Source: Shewanella halotolerans (lineage in GTDB: Bacteria; Pseudomonadota; Gammaproteobacteria; Enterobacterales; Shewanellaceae). From it: a DNA stretch of 64,000 bases. The position numbers were made by a program, and so were the translations under genes. Shown here in pieces: positions 1 to 8,372 of the stretch. The stretch covers positions 1,550,001 through 1,614,000 of the forward strand of contig NZ_CP080417.1 of NCBI RefSeq assembly GCF_019457535.1, given 5' to 3'. The stretch's first letter is position 1, and every line of letters begins with the position of its first letter. The notes beneath the pieces are model-generated. The model had not been told where the DNA came from and did no database searches. It saw nothing but the letters and a program-made list of their open reading frames with translations.

Positions 1-103
1 CGAAGGCCGCCCAATGAAAGAGGGTGAGCAGGTAGCCATCGGCGGTAACGAGAGTTACGAGTCTGTCTGCCGTAAGCATTTCCGCGAATTCCTCTGGGAT
101 TAA
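1..103 (+). CDS. tdk: Thymidine kinase, C-terminal end (cut by window edge)
   Basis: The frame beginning at base 2 encodes 33 residues ending in a stop at 101-103. The tail contains IGGNESYESVCRKHF, which matches the conserved C-terminal IGGNERYxSLCRKHY of bacterial thymidine kinases, including the last zinc-ligand region. The enzyme phosphorylates thymidine in nucleoside salvage. Only the end is visible, so nothing can be said about the active site. A strong hairpin terminator follows about 30 bases downstream, so the transcript probably ends here. Confidence 0.8.
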   Translation, partial: EGRPMKEGEQVAIGGNESYESVCRKHFREFLWD

Positions 104-133
104 TGCCCGCCCTGGTGATCGCTCCAGTAAAGA

Positions 134-157
134 AGCCACCCTTGGGGTGGCTTTTTT
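134..157 (+). terminator. Rho-independent terminator after tdk
   Basis: An 8-bp perfect stem (AGCCACCC / GGGTGGCT) with a 3-base loop is followed by a run of six T. It lies 31 bases after the tdk stop. Confidence 0.9.
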
Positions 158-249
158 AATGGCCTAGTGTTTTAAACATGCTCTGGTCGTCAGCGACGCT
201 AACCGCTGCATGGGATTATGGGCTGTGTCAGAGTATGAGATGAATAGGT

Positions 250-1053
250 TTAGGAGGTGAGGTGCGAGCCCCGCACCTCGTCGGCTTTCTCGTCATGGCG
301 CTGGGGATGTTCGGGAAACCACTTCTCATAGAGGCGCTGGATCTCACCTTCGCTGATCAGCGCTTCTAGCGCCTCGTCGATCTGTGCCAGCAGTTGATGA
401 TTGCCGCGCTTGACGGCAAAGGCCACCGGCGAGCCGGGATCTGGATTGTCCAGTATCTTAACTCCTATCTCCATCTGCTGCGCCAGATAGAGGCCGACCG
501 CCTTAGGCATGATGGCCGCCTGGATCTTGCCCTCCTTTAACAGCTGCATCGACCTCTCCTTGCTCGGGGTGGCTATGATGCGAAAATCGTACAGTGTGCC
601 CAGCTCCTTCCAGTGGGTCTCTATGTAAGAGTGGCGATCGCCGCTGACAAACTGGTTATGAAGATCTTCCAGCTTAGTGATCTTCTGGTTGTCTTCGAGG
701 ATGAAGATCACGTCATATCGGTAGTAGTAAGGCTGGGTGAAGTCGAAAAACTTAGTCCTGAGGGCGTTGATCTCCATGCCAGCGATCAGCTCGATATCAC
801 CGAATCTGAGTTCATTGAATACCAGATCCCAGGCCTGCTGCCGAAACTGAAACGGCATACCAAGACGCTTGAATATCAGCCTGGCTACGTCGGCATCAAA
901 CCCTGTGGTCTCACCGCCTGCGGAAAACTGATAGGGGGGGAATCCAGTGGCTACACCGCAGCGCGTCGCTGGGGTATGCTGCGCCAGCGCCGGCAGGCTT
1001 AAAAAGAGGAGGAGGGCAGCAAGGAGCTGCGTCTTGTAGGCAAAATAGTGCAT
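250..1053 (-). CDS. Periplasmic amino-acid-type solute-binding protein (SBP_bac_3)
   Basis: The 267-residue protein starts with a Sec signal peptide (residues about 1-24, ending LSLPALAQ), then the family opening GVATGFPPYQF and FDADVARLIFKRLG, typical of family-3 periplasmic binding proteins of polar amino-acid ABC transporters. The mid-region contains EMNA-like ligand-loop sequence (AGMEINALRTKFFDFTQPYY), and the C-terminal lobe ends DEALEALISEGEIQRLYEKWF. No ABC permease or ATPase gene is next to it, so it may serve a transporter elsewhere or act as an orphan sensor protein; the ligand cannot be told. The start has no clear Shine-Dalgarno but is supported by the signal peptide. It is divergent from the chemoreceptor gene at 1440. 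Confidence 0.8.
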   Translation of the reverse strand: MHYFAYKTQLLAALLLFLSLPALAQHTPATRCGVATGFPPYQFSAGGETTGFDADVARLIFKRLGMPFQFRQQAWDLVFNELRFGDIELIAGMEINALRTKFFDFTQPYYYRYDVIFILEDNQKITKLEDLHNQFVSGDRHSYIETHWKELGTLYDFRIIATPSKERSMQLLKEGKIQAAIMPKAVGLYLAQQMEIGVKILDNPDPGSPVAFAVKRGNHQLLAQIDEALEALISEGEIQRLYEKWFPEHPQRHDEKADEVRGSHLTS

Positions 1054-1439
1054 CAGTCGAGGTGGCCTGCTAATTTCATCATTTCACTCTTACGGCTTTA
1101 GTCTAGTCGGTTTTGTCATCTTGATGGCGAACGCGCTATGGGCCACCCTGGCAGGCGCGTCGTCGCTAAAGGCCATGATGATAGTGTGGATTAGACGTAA
1201 ATAGCAAACAAAAGCTGTTACAAGGTATTTTGTGATCATAAATTCAACGAATTAGGTGAAAATAATCTTTATTATTAACACCTTGATTAGCACCTGTTGA
1301 AAGACGCCTCCTATGAGATCTGGCTCAAAAAATCAACAGTTGTAACCCTAATTGATACAGAAACATTGCTTTAGATCAATTGCCAATGAATTGTCACGCG
1401 TCAAAATTCAGTCACCGCTTGGATAACTAATTAAAATGC
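1054..1439. other. Intergenic divergent promoter region, no gene seen
   Basis: These 386 bases lie between the 5' ends of the binding-protein gene and the chemoreceptor gene. The middle is AT-rich and carries no frame worth calling. It must hold both promoters; the only motif I can support is the FNR-like site listed separately. A TGTGATC half-site near 1231 resembles half of a CRP box but lacks a good partner. Confidence 0.6.
1366..1379. promoter_or_regulatory. FNR/EtrA-like box upstream of the Aer-like gene
   Basis: TTGCT-TTAG-ATCAA has a perfect right half and one change in the left half relative to TTGATnnnnATCAA. It sits about 60 bases before the start of the PAS chemoreceptor. Redox control of an energy-taxis receptor would make sense, but a single imperfect site is weak evidence. 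Confidence 0.35.
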
Positions 1440-3014
1440 ATGCGAAACAATCAACCCGTGATAGACAACGAGGTCGTGCTGACCGACGATGATATTCTGC
1501 TGTCCACGACGGATCTCAAGGGCAATATCGGCTATGCCAACGAGGATTTTTGCCGTATCTGTGGGTTTTCCGAGGAGGAGCTGGTCAGGCAGCCCCACAA
1601 CATAGTGCGCCATCCCGACATGCCCAAGGCCGCCTTTGCCATCTTGTGGCAGCGCCTGGCGCAGAAGCAATCCTGGCTGGGGGTGGTGAAGAATCGCTGT
1701 AAAGATGGCTCCTACTACTGGGTCAATGCCTATGTGGCGCCCGTGATGGAGAATGGTCAGGTCAAGGAGTATCAATCGGTGCGCCGCCGGGCGAGTCAGG
1801 CCCAGGTGGAGCGTGCCAGCGATATCTATCAGAGCCTGAATAAGTCGGAGCAGCGCAGCGAGATCAAGGATGCCAAGCTCAGTTATGGCGGCAAGTTGAC
1901 CCTGTTTGCTTTTCTCTGCCTTATGTTAGCCATCGGCCTGAGTAATATCTCGCCCTGGTTGGCGCTCGTCTGCGCGCCGCTGTTGGCGTTTGGCATGAGG
2001 CTCCTCTTGGCGCCGCTAAGGGCCCTGAATGACCATGCACTCACTATCGTGTCAGACCCTGTGGCCAGACACATCTACGCCGGAAGGCGGGACGAGCTGG
2101 GCAATATTCAATTTGCCATGGAGTTCACCACGGCGGAGATCGCCGGGGTGGTAGGGCGGATGACAGATGCTTCAAGCGTTATCGCCAGAGACAGCGACGC
2201 CCTGCTCGGCTCTATCACGGCCACGGCCGAGCGTGCCGACGGTCAGAATCAACAGACGGCCCAGGCCGCGGCGGCGGTGGAAGAGTTGACCGCCAGCTTT
2301 AATGAGCTGGGTCAGCAGCTTAAGCAGGTCTCGGCAGATGTCGAAGCCAGCCAGGCGGCTGTGCTGCAGGGCTATGAACAGCTCGATGCCGTGGTGGCCA
2401 GCATAGATGAGCTACACGGTGAGGTGGGCAACTTTGCCCAGGTGGTTAGCGAGATAGAGCATGACAGTGTGGCGATTAATCAGGTGCTGGAGGTGATCAC
2501 TAAGATTGCCGAGCAGACTAACCTGCTGGCGCTTAACGCCGCCATCGAGGCGGCGAGGGCCGGTGAGTCGGGTCGGGGTTTCGCCGTGGTGGCGGACGAG
2601 GTGCGTCAGCTGTCGGCGCGCACCGCAGATTCCACCAGTCAGATCGATGCCATTATCGCCAAGTTCCAGCAGAGCACGGCCAATGCGGCGAACACACTGA
2701 CCGCGGGTCAGCGCCAGGCGACCCAGGCGGTGCAGCTGGTGAAACAAGCTGAGGCCGTGTTTGCCGAGCTGGTGACCCGTATCGATAAGATCAATCAGAT
2801 GACGGAGCTGAGCGCCGATGCCATGCAGGAGCAGGGATTGGCAGCGGTAGATATCAGTGATTCGCTGCAGGCGATCAGCGAGCTGGCCAGCGAAGGCTTT
2901 GCCCAGTCCCAGGCCGATAGGCAGCTTGGCGAGCGCAGCTCACTCAAGTCGATGGAGTCACGCCAGCTGGCTCGTCAGTTCTGGCGCCAGGCGGTGCACC
3001 GCGCCAATGCCTAA
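1440..3014 (+). CDS. PAS-domain methyl-accepting chemotaxis protein, Aer-like
   Basis: The 524-residue protein has an N-terminal PAS domain of the Aer type (residues about 12-115, with LKGNIGYANEDFCRICGFS and VRHPDMPKAAF), then two closely spaced hydrophobic segments near residues 152-195 forming a membrane hairpin, and a long cytoplasmic signalling helix pair. The conserved hairpin tip EQTNLLALNAAIEAARAGES followed by GRGFAVVADEVRQL lies near residues 355-395. It has no periplasmic sensing domain, as in E. coli Aer, so it probably senses redox or energy state through FAD in the PAS fold and signals to CheA/CheW. The ATG at 1440 is used; an overlapping ATG at 1436 is out of frame. It is monocistronic, with a hairpin terminator downstream. 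Confidence 0.88.
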   Translation: MRNNQPVIDNEVVLTDDDILLSTTDLKGNIGYANEDFCRICGFSEEELVRQPHNIVRHPDMPKAAFAILWQRLAQKQSWLGVVKNRCKDGSYYWVNAYVAPVMENGQVKEYQSVRRRASQAQVERASDIYQSLNKSEQRSEIKDAKLSYGGKLTLFAFLCLMLAIGLSNISPWLALVCAPLLAFGMRLLLAPLRALNDHALTIVSDPVARHIYAGRRDELGNIQFAMEFTTAEIAGVVGRMTDASSVIARDSDALLGSITATAERADGQNQQTAQAAAAVEELTASFNELGQQLKQVSADVEASQAAVLQGYEQLDAVVASIDELHGEVGNFAQVVSEIEHDSVAINQVLEVITKIAEQTNLLALNAAIEAARAGESGRGFAVVADEVRQLSARTADSTSQIDAIIAKFQQSTANAANTLTAGQRQATQAVQLVKQAEAVFAELVTRIDKINQMTELSADAMQEQGLAAVDISDSLQAISELASEGFAQSQADRQLGERSSLKSMESRQLARQFWRQAVHRANA

Positions 3015-3036
3015 CCAATGCCTGGCGAATGTCTAA
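3004..3036 (+). repeat. Tandem repeat, three 11-bp units over a stop codon
   Basis: Three consecutive 11-base units (CCAATGCCTAA, CCAATGCCTGG, CGAATGTCTAA) begin in the last codons of the Aer-like gene; the first unit contains its TAA stop at 3012-3014. It is one of several such stop-codon duplications in this window. Confidence 0.7.
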
Positions 3037-3054
3037 AGCGTTAGATTTCGGTAA

Positions 3055-3088
3055 TAAAAAAGCCCAGCGATAACGCAGGGCTTTTTTT
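3055..3088. terminator. Bidirectional hairpin terminator between aer-like gene and liu operon
   Basis: A-run, stem GCCC(a)GCG / CGC(a)GGGC with one A-A mismatch, loop ATAA, then a run of seven T. A on one side and T on the other let it terminate both the plus-strand chemoreceptor and the minus-strand liu operon, whose last stop is at 3108. Confidence 0.85.
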
Positions 3089-3107
3089 GAGGATTCGCGC
3101 TTAGCGA

Positions 3108-3764
3108 TTAGAGCTGCATCTCAGGTACATGCTCAGGCACGATAAGCTTGCCAGCCGTTTTCTCGATAATCTCCTCGACGCTTACGCCTGGAGCGCGTTC
3201 CAGCAGGTGGAAGGCGCCATCTTTGATCTCCAGGAAGGCCAGGTCAGTTAGCACGCGCTTGATACAGCCATAGCCGGTCAGCGGCAGCTCACACTTAGGC
3301 AGTAGCTTAGAGTTGCCGTGCTTATCGGCGTGCATCATGGTGACGATAATATTGTCGGCACCGGCCACCAGATCCATGGCGCCGCCCATGCCTTTAATCA
3401 GCTTGCCGGGGATCATCCAGGAGGCGATTGAGCCCTCTACATCCACCTCGAAGGCGCCCAGCACGGTGAGATCCACATGACCACCACGGATCATGGCGAA
3501 GCTCTCGGCCGAGGAGAAGAAGGAGGCGCCGGGTACGGCGGTGACCGTCTGCTTACCCGCGTTGATCAAATCTGCGTCTATGGTCTCTTCGGTAGGGAAC
3601 TCACCCATGCCGAGCAGGCCGTTTTCCGATTGCAGCATTACCTGCATGCCTTCGGGAATATAGTTAGCGACCAGCGTCGGGATGCCAATGCCCAGGTTGA
3701 CATAAAAACCATCCTGTAGCTCCTGGGAAACACGCTGTGCCAGTTGTTCTCTCGATAAAGCCAT
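3108..3764 (-). CDS. scoB: 3-oxoacid CoA-transferase subunit B
   Basis: The 218-residue protein is the beta subunit of a family I CoA-transferase. It has the opening LGIGIPTLVANYIPEG and the catalytic glutamate motif SENGLLGMG (Glu about residue 47), which forms the enzyme-CoA thioester. It pairs with the subunit A gene 12 bases upstream and transfers CoA from succinyl-CoA to acetoacetate, the product of the HMG-CoA lyase encoded just before. It is the last gene of the liu operon. It could be named atoA; placement in the leucine operon argues for use on acetoacetate rather than general short-chain acids. Confidence 0.9.
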   Translation of the reverse strand: MALSREQLAQRVSQELQDGFYVNLGIGIPTLVANYIPEGMQVMLQSENGLLGMGEFPTEETIDADLINAGKQTVTAVPGASFFSSAESFAMIRGGHVDLTVLGAFEVDVEGSIASWMIPGKLIKGMGGAMDLVAGADNIIVTMMHADKHGNSKLLPKCELPLTGYGCIKRVLTDLAFLEIKDGAFHLLERAPGVSVEEIIEKTAGKLIVPEHVPEMQL

Positions 3765-3776
3765 GGTGTCGCCTCC

Positions 3777-4478
3777 CTATTTGCTCTTCACTGTGCGCTG
3801 CTCGATACGCTTCTCGAACGTACCTTGGATCAGGCGATCCACATAGATGCCTGGTGTATGGATATGGTCGGGATCCAGCTCGCCCGGCTCGACGATATGC
3901 TCGGCTTCGACCACAGTGATCTTACCGGCTGTGGCCATCATAGGGTTGAAATTAGCCGCCGTCTTGCGAAATACCAGGTTACCCATGGTATCGGCCTTCC
4001 AGGCGCGAACCAGGGCGAAATCGGCGGTCAGCGCAGGCTCGAGCACATAGTGACGACCGTCGATCTCACGGGTCTCCTTGCCTTCGGCCACTGGGGTACC
4101 GTAACCGGTCGCGGTGAAGAAGGCGGGGATACCGGCGCCGCCGGCGCGGATCTTCTCGGCCAGGGTGCCTTGCGGGGTGAGGATCACGTTGAGTTCACCC
4201 GAGAGCATCTGCTGCTCGAAGGTGGCGTTCTCGCCCACATAGGAGGCGATCATAGTGCTGATCTGACGGCTCTTGAGCAGCAGCCCCAGGCCGAAATCGT
4301 CTACCCCGGCGTTGTTCGAGATGGCGGTGAGCCCCTTGGCACCACTCTTGACCATCTGGGCGATCAAGCCTTCGGGAATACCGCAGAGGCCGAAGCCACC
4401 GACCATGACGGTCATGTTGTCTGTCAGACCTTCCAATGCTTCTTCATAGCTGGCGACCAGCTTATTGAGTCCTGCCAT
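3777..4478 (-). CDS. scoA: 3-oxoacid CoA-transferase subunit A
   Basis: The 233-residue alpha subunit carries the family motif GGFGLCGIPEGLI near residue 26 and a GAGIPAFFTATGYGT segment typical of AtoD/ScoA proteins. It forms the CoA-transferase with the next gene. The frame opens at an ATG at 4484, but AAAGGAG lies only three bases before that codon and nine before the second ATG at 4478, so 4478 is the better start. The gene follows liuE at about 46 bases, inside the same operon. Confidence 0.88.
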   Translation of the reverse strand: MAGLNKLVASYEEALEGLTDNMTVMVGGFGLCGIPEGLIAQMVKSGAKGLTAISNNAGVDDFGLGLLLKSRQISTMIASYVGENATFEQQMLSGELNVILTPQGTLAEKIRAGGAGIPAFFTATGYGTPVAEGKETREIDGRHYVLEPALTADFALVRAWKADTMGNLVFRKTAANFNPMMATAGKITVVEAEHIVEPGELDPDHIHTPGIYVDRLIQGTFEKRIEQRTVKSK

Positions 4479-4524
4479 TATCATTATCTCCTTTGAGCGT
4501 GAGTCGGGCCTGAGCCCAACCCTG

Positions 4525-5430
4525 TTATTCTGTTAGCGCGCGTGCGACCTTGGCACCGCTGACTCTACCCAGTGCCTGGCTGATGTTGTTACCCGCGGTG
4601 ATCAGGGCGTTAAGATCCACACCTGTCTCTATGCCCATGCCGTGGAGCATATAGACCAGATCTTCCGTGGCCAGGTTGCCCGATGCGCCTTTGGCATAAG
4701 GGCAGCCACCCAGGCCGGCCACCGAGCTGTCGATGACGCTGACGCCAGTCTCCAGGCAGGCAAGAATATTGGCTAATGCCTGACCATAGGTGTCATGAAA
4801 GTGTAGCGCCAGTTTCTCCACCGGCACCCTGCGCGCGACCGCTTCTACCATTCTACGGGCATTTAAGGGGGTGCCAACGCCTATGGTGTCACCCAGAGAG
4901 ATCTCGTAGCAGCCCATTTTGTAAAGTATCTCTGCCACGCGAGCCACTTCCTCGACCTGGATCTCGCCCTCGTAGGGACAGCCCAGCACGCAAGACACAT
5001 AGCCGCGCACGGGGATCTGTTTCGCCTGAGCCGCCTCCATCACAGGGATGAAGCGCTCGATCGACTCCTCGATAGAGCAGTTGATGTTACGCTGGCTAAA
5101 GCTCTGCGAGGCGGCGCCGAAGATGGCCACCTCGTCGGCGCCGGCGTCAAGCGCAAGTTCCAGCCCCTTGAGGTTAGGGGTCAGGGCGCTGTAGACCACG
5201 CCCGGGCGTTTGCTGAGCTGGCGGAAGATATCGCCCGAGTCGGCCATCTGCGGTACCCACTTGGGGGAGACGAAACTGCCGGCCTCGATGCGGGTCAGGC
5301 CCGCCGCGCCCAGTTGATCGATAAGGGTCAGCTTGTCGGCGGTGGTGACCGCCTTCTCGTTCTGCAGGCCGTCGCGGGCGCCGACCTCGAAGATACTGAC
5401 CTTGCTTGGAAAGCTGTTCGTCGCGGACAT
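4525..5430 (-). CDS. liuE: Hydroxymethylglutaryl-CoA lyase
   Basis: The 301-residue TIM-barrel enzyme cleaves HMG-CoA to acetyl-CoA and acetoacetate, the last committed step of leucine breakdown. The N-terminal EVGARDGLQNE motif holds the metal-binding Asp, HFHDTYGQ holds metal-binding histidines, and GLGGCPYAKGASGNLATED near residue 240 is the HMG-CoA lyase signature with the active-site cysteine. It starts two bases after the stop of liuD, so the two are probably translationally coupled. Confidence 0.95.
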   Translation of the reverse strand: MSATNSFPSKVSIFEVGARDGLQNEKAVTTADKLTLIDQLGAAGLTRIEAGSFVSPKWVPQMADSGDIFRQLSKRPGVVYSALTPNLKGLELALDAGADEVAIFGAASQSFSQRNINCSIEESIERFIPVMEAAQAKQIPVRGYVSCVLGCPYEGEIQVEEVARVAEILYKMGCYEISLGDTIGVGTPLNARRMVEAVARRVPVEKLALHFHDTYGQALANILACLETGVSVIDSSVAGLGGCPYAKGASGNLATEDLVYMLHGMGIETGVDLNALITAGNNISQALGRVSGAKVARALTE

Positions 5431-5432
5431 GG

Positions 5433-7466
5433 TTAAGCGTCCTCTTTCGCAGTGACTTCGAGCAGCAGGGCGCCGTCGCTCACCAATTCGCCTGGCTGGA
5501 AGAAGAAGGCCGCCACCTTGCCGTCAAACGGCGCCTCTATGGTGTATTCCATCTTCATCGCTTCCATCACCATCAGGCCTTGACCCGCCTCGACCTCATC
5601 GCCCACCTCGACCAGGTGAGTGACGATAGTGCCGTTCATCGGCGCCTTGAGCTTGTCTTCGCTGTTGGCCTGCTCCTCCACTACCTCTGTCTGCAGGGCG
5701 CGGAAGTGATAGCTGCCGCTCGGCAGGAAGAGGGTGAAGTCGTCGCCTTCGCGGCTGACGGGGATCTTGCTCTTGTGGCCGTTGATCTCGGCGTGTAGCA
5801 GATCTTGTTTCAGTTCGCCGCTCAGGGTCAGTTGTTGATCGTTCAGGTTCAGGTAGTAGCAATCGCCAATCTGGCTCAGGGTCAGGTGCTGCACCTCATG
5901 CTCATCGTCCAGCAGGGAGAGCTGATGCATGCCGCTGCGGTTAAGCCTGAAGCCGCTCACCTGTCCCCAGGGAGAGTAGGGATCCTGGCTGTTGGTGGCG
6001 GTTAGCTTAGCCTGTTCCTTCTGGGCGCACAGGTGATAGAGGGCGGCGAAGGCCAGGGCGCCATTCTGCTCATGGCTGTTGTCGCCATCCAGGTTGGCAC
6101 CTATCAGGGTGTCGCCATAACGCTCGATAAAGTCAGTGCTGAAGTCTGCCTGGCTGAAGGCCTGGTGCTCGGCGATGTTGGCCAGAAACTCTATGTTGTG
6201 CTTGAGGCCGCTGATCTGGTATGACTCCAGGGCGTGCACCAGGCGCTGCAGGGCGCGGGGGCGCGACTCGTCCCAGACGATCAGCTTGGCGATCATAGGG
6301 TCGTAGAAGTTACTGATCACATCGTTCTCGCGTATGCCGGAATCGATGCGCACATAGCGGTTCTGCTCAGGCTCACGAAGGAAGTTGAGCTTGCCGCTGG
6401 CGGGCAGGAACTCGTTCTGTGGGTCTTCGGCGTAGATACGTACCTCGAAGGAGTGGCCGTGGATGCGTACATCCTCCTGGCTCAGGGGCAGTTCGCTGCC
6501 GCTGGCGACCATTAGCTGCCACTTGACCAGATCTTGGCCTGTGACCATCTCAGTTACCGGATGTTCCACCTGCAGACGGGTGTTCATCTCCATGAAGTAG
6601 AAGCTGTTGCTCTCCTCGCTCGCATGGGTGTCCAGCAGAAACTCTACCGTGCCGGCGCCCACATAGTCGATCGCCTTGGCGGCGGCCACGGCGGCCTCGC
6701 CCATGGCGCGGCGCAGGCTGTCAGACAGGCCTGGGGCCGGAGCTTCTTCGACCACCTTCTGGTGACGACGCTGGATGGAGCAGTCGCGATCCGACAGATA
6801 GATGCAGTTGCCCTGGGTATCGGCAAACACCTGCACCTCGACGTGGCGAGGCTGTCTCAGGTAGCGCTCGATCAGCAGCTTGTCGTTGCCAAAGGAGGAG
6901 GCGGCTTCGCGGCGCGCCGAGTTGATCGCCTCCAGGGCCTCAGACTCGGACTCGACGATACGCATCCCTTTACCACCACCGCCGTAGGCGGCCTTGATCA
7001 GCTGAGGGAAGCCTATTTCTTTAGAGGCCTTGAGCAGCACCTCGTCGCTCTGGTCGTCGCCGTGATAACCGGGTACCAGGGGCACATTGGCCTGTTCCAT
7101 GATGATCTTGGCGGCGCTCTTGCTGCCCATGGCATCTATTGCATCGGCGCTCGGGCCGACGAAGGCGATACCGGCCTGTTCACACTGGCGGGCAAAATCG
7201 GCGTTTTCCGACAAGAAACCGTAGCCAGGATGGATCGCCTGGGCGCCGCTGCGCTTGGCGATCTCCAGGATTAATTCGCCCTTGAGGTAAGACTCGCTCG
7301 GGGCGCTGCCGCCCAGGTAGAAGGACTCGTCGGCCATGGCCACATGGCGGGCGTCCTTGTCGGCGTCCGAATAGAGGGCGACCGTCTTGATGCCCATGAC
7401 CTGTGCGGTCTTGATGATTCTGCAGGCGATTTCGCCACGGTTGGCGATCAATAATTTGGTAAACAT
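5433..7466 (-). CDS. liuD: Methylcrotonyl-CoA carboxylase, biotin-carrying alpha subunit
   Basis: The 677-residue protein has an N-terminal biotin carboxylase domain (KLLIANRGEIACRI at the start; ATP-grasp loop GGGGKGMRIV near residue 160; MEMNTRLQVEHPVTE near 290) and a C-terminal biotinyl domain with MEAMKM, biotinylated Lys near residue 638. With LiuB it carboxylates 3-methylcrotonyl-CoA to 3-methylglutaconyl-CoA. The frame can be extended to a TTG at 7496, but GGGGAG stands nine bases before the ATG at 7466, and homologues begin with MFxKLLIANRGE, so 7466 is chosen. Confidence 0.95.
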   Translation of the reverse strand: MFTKLLIANRGEIACRIIKTAQVMGIKTVALYSDADKDARHVAMADESFYLGGSAPSESYLKGELILEIAKRSGAQAIHPGYGFLSENADFARQCEQAGIAFVGPSADAIDAMGSKSAAKIIMEQANVPLVPGYHGDDQSDEVLLKASKEIGFPQLIKAAYGGGGKGMRIVESESEALEAINSARREAASSFGNDKLLIERYLRQPRHVEVQVFADTQGNCIYLSDRDCSIQRRHQKVVEEAPAPGLSDSLRRAMGEAAVAAAKAIDYVGAGTVEFLLDTHASEESNSFYFMEMNTRLQVEHPVTEMVTGQDLVKWQLMVASGSELPLSQEDVRIHGHSFEVRIYAEDPQNEFLPASGKLNFLREPEQNRYVRIDSGIRENDVISNFYDPMIAKLIVWDESRPRALQRLVHALESYQISGLKHNIEFLANIAEHQAFSQADFSTDFIERYGDTLIGANLDGDNSHEQNGALAFAALYHLCAQKEQAKLTATNSQDPYSPWGQVSGFRLNRSGMHQLSLLDDEHEVQHLTLSQIGDCYYLNLNDQQLTLSGELKQDLLHAEINGHKSKIPVSREGDDFTLFLPSGSYHFRALQTEVVEEQANSEDKLKAPMNGTIVTHLVEVGDEVEAGQGLMVMEAMKMEYTIEAPFDGKVAAFFFQPGELVSDGALLLEVTAKEDA

Positions 7467-7523
7467 GTTAGCGTGCTCCCCGAACTGGTAGGGCAATAGG
7501 GTCTAAGATGATCTCTGGCTTCA

Positions 7524-8324
7524 TTAGGCGTTCCACCTCGGGCTTCTCTTCTCGAAGAAGGCGTTTAGCCCCTCCTGGCCCTCGTCTGAGACGCGAATGC
7601 GCGCGATACGCTCGCTGGTGTAGGCCAGGGTCTCCTGGTCGATCACACCATCTTCCAGGCGTGACAGCAGGGTCTTGACCCAGGCCATGCCCTGAGGGCT
7701 GTTGCCCTTGAGCGCTTTGATGATAGGTGCGCTGGCCGCGTAGAGGTCATCGTTAATCTCATGGATCACATTGAGCTTGAGTGCGGTTTCGGCGTCGAAA
7801 CGCTCGGCGGTCAGCATGTAGCGGCGCGAGGCGCGCTGGCCCATGGCACGCACCACATAGGGGCTGATCACCGCCGGGATAAGCCCTAGCTTGACCTCAC
7901 TCAGGCAGAAGCTGGCGCGGCTATCGGCGATGGCGATATCGCTGGCGCAGATTAGCCCCAGAGCGCCGCCGAAGGCTGCGCCTTGTACTAAGGCCAGGGT
8001 TGGCTTGGGGAACTTATCGAGCTTGTGCATCAGGGTCGCCAGCTCGTTGGCGTCACTCAGGTTCTGCTCGAAATCCATCTTCGCCTGCTTGCGCATCCAG
8101 TTGAGGTCGGCGCCGGCGCTGAAGTTACGGCCGTTGGCCTTAAGCACCAGCAGCTGACAGCTGTCGTCGGCCGCGAACAGGTCGAGGGCGGCGATCATCT
8201 CACTGATCATCACCTCATCGAAGGCGTTATGTTTGTCGGCGCGGTCAAGCACCATCTCGCCGACCCCATCGCTTAGGGCGCAGCTTAAGTATTCAAATTC
8301 TTGCGTAATCGTTTGGCTTGTCAT
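7524..8324 (-). CDS. liuC: Methylglutaconyl-CoA hydratase (crotonase family)
   Basis: The 266-residue enzyme belongs to the enoyl-CoA hydratase/isomerase superfamily: oxyanion-hole segments FSAGADLNWM and GAAFGGALGLICASDIAIA are present, with the later LGLIPAVISPYVV. In this operon position, between the two methylcrotonyl-CoA carboxylase genes, it should hydrate 3-methylglutaconyl-CoA to HMG-CoA. The ATG at 8324 is preceded by AAGGAAG with good spacing. Confidence 0.92.
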   Translation of the reverse strand: MTSQTITQEFEYLSCALSDGVGEMVLDRADKHNAFDEVMISEMIAALDLFAADDSCQLLVLKANGRNFSAGADLNWMRKQAKMDFEQNLSDANELATLMHKLDKFPKPTLALVQGAAFGGALGLICASDIAIADSRASFCLSEVKLGLIPAVISPYVVRAMGQRASRRYMLTAERFDAETALKLNVIHEINDDLYAASAPIIKALKGNSPQGMAWVKTLLSRLEDGVIDQETLAYTSERIARIRVSDEGQEGLNAFFEKRSPRWNA

Positions 8325-8372
8325 GGTCTACTTCCTTGCCTCTGCGTTATCGATTGTTGACTGAGTGGCGCA

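Noticed and set aside
1231..1246. CRP site upstream of the Aer-like gene
   Set aside because: Only the TGTGA half is good; the second half does not match TCACA.
3825..4496. 223-codon plus-strand frame opposite scoA
   Set aside because: Shadow of a conserved CoA-transferase gene.
6534..7274. 246-codon plus-strand frame opposite liuD
   Set aside because: The minus strand codes for the conserved biotin carboxylase domain; the plus frame has no motif or ribosome site.
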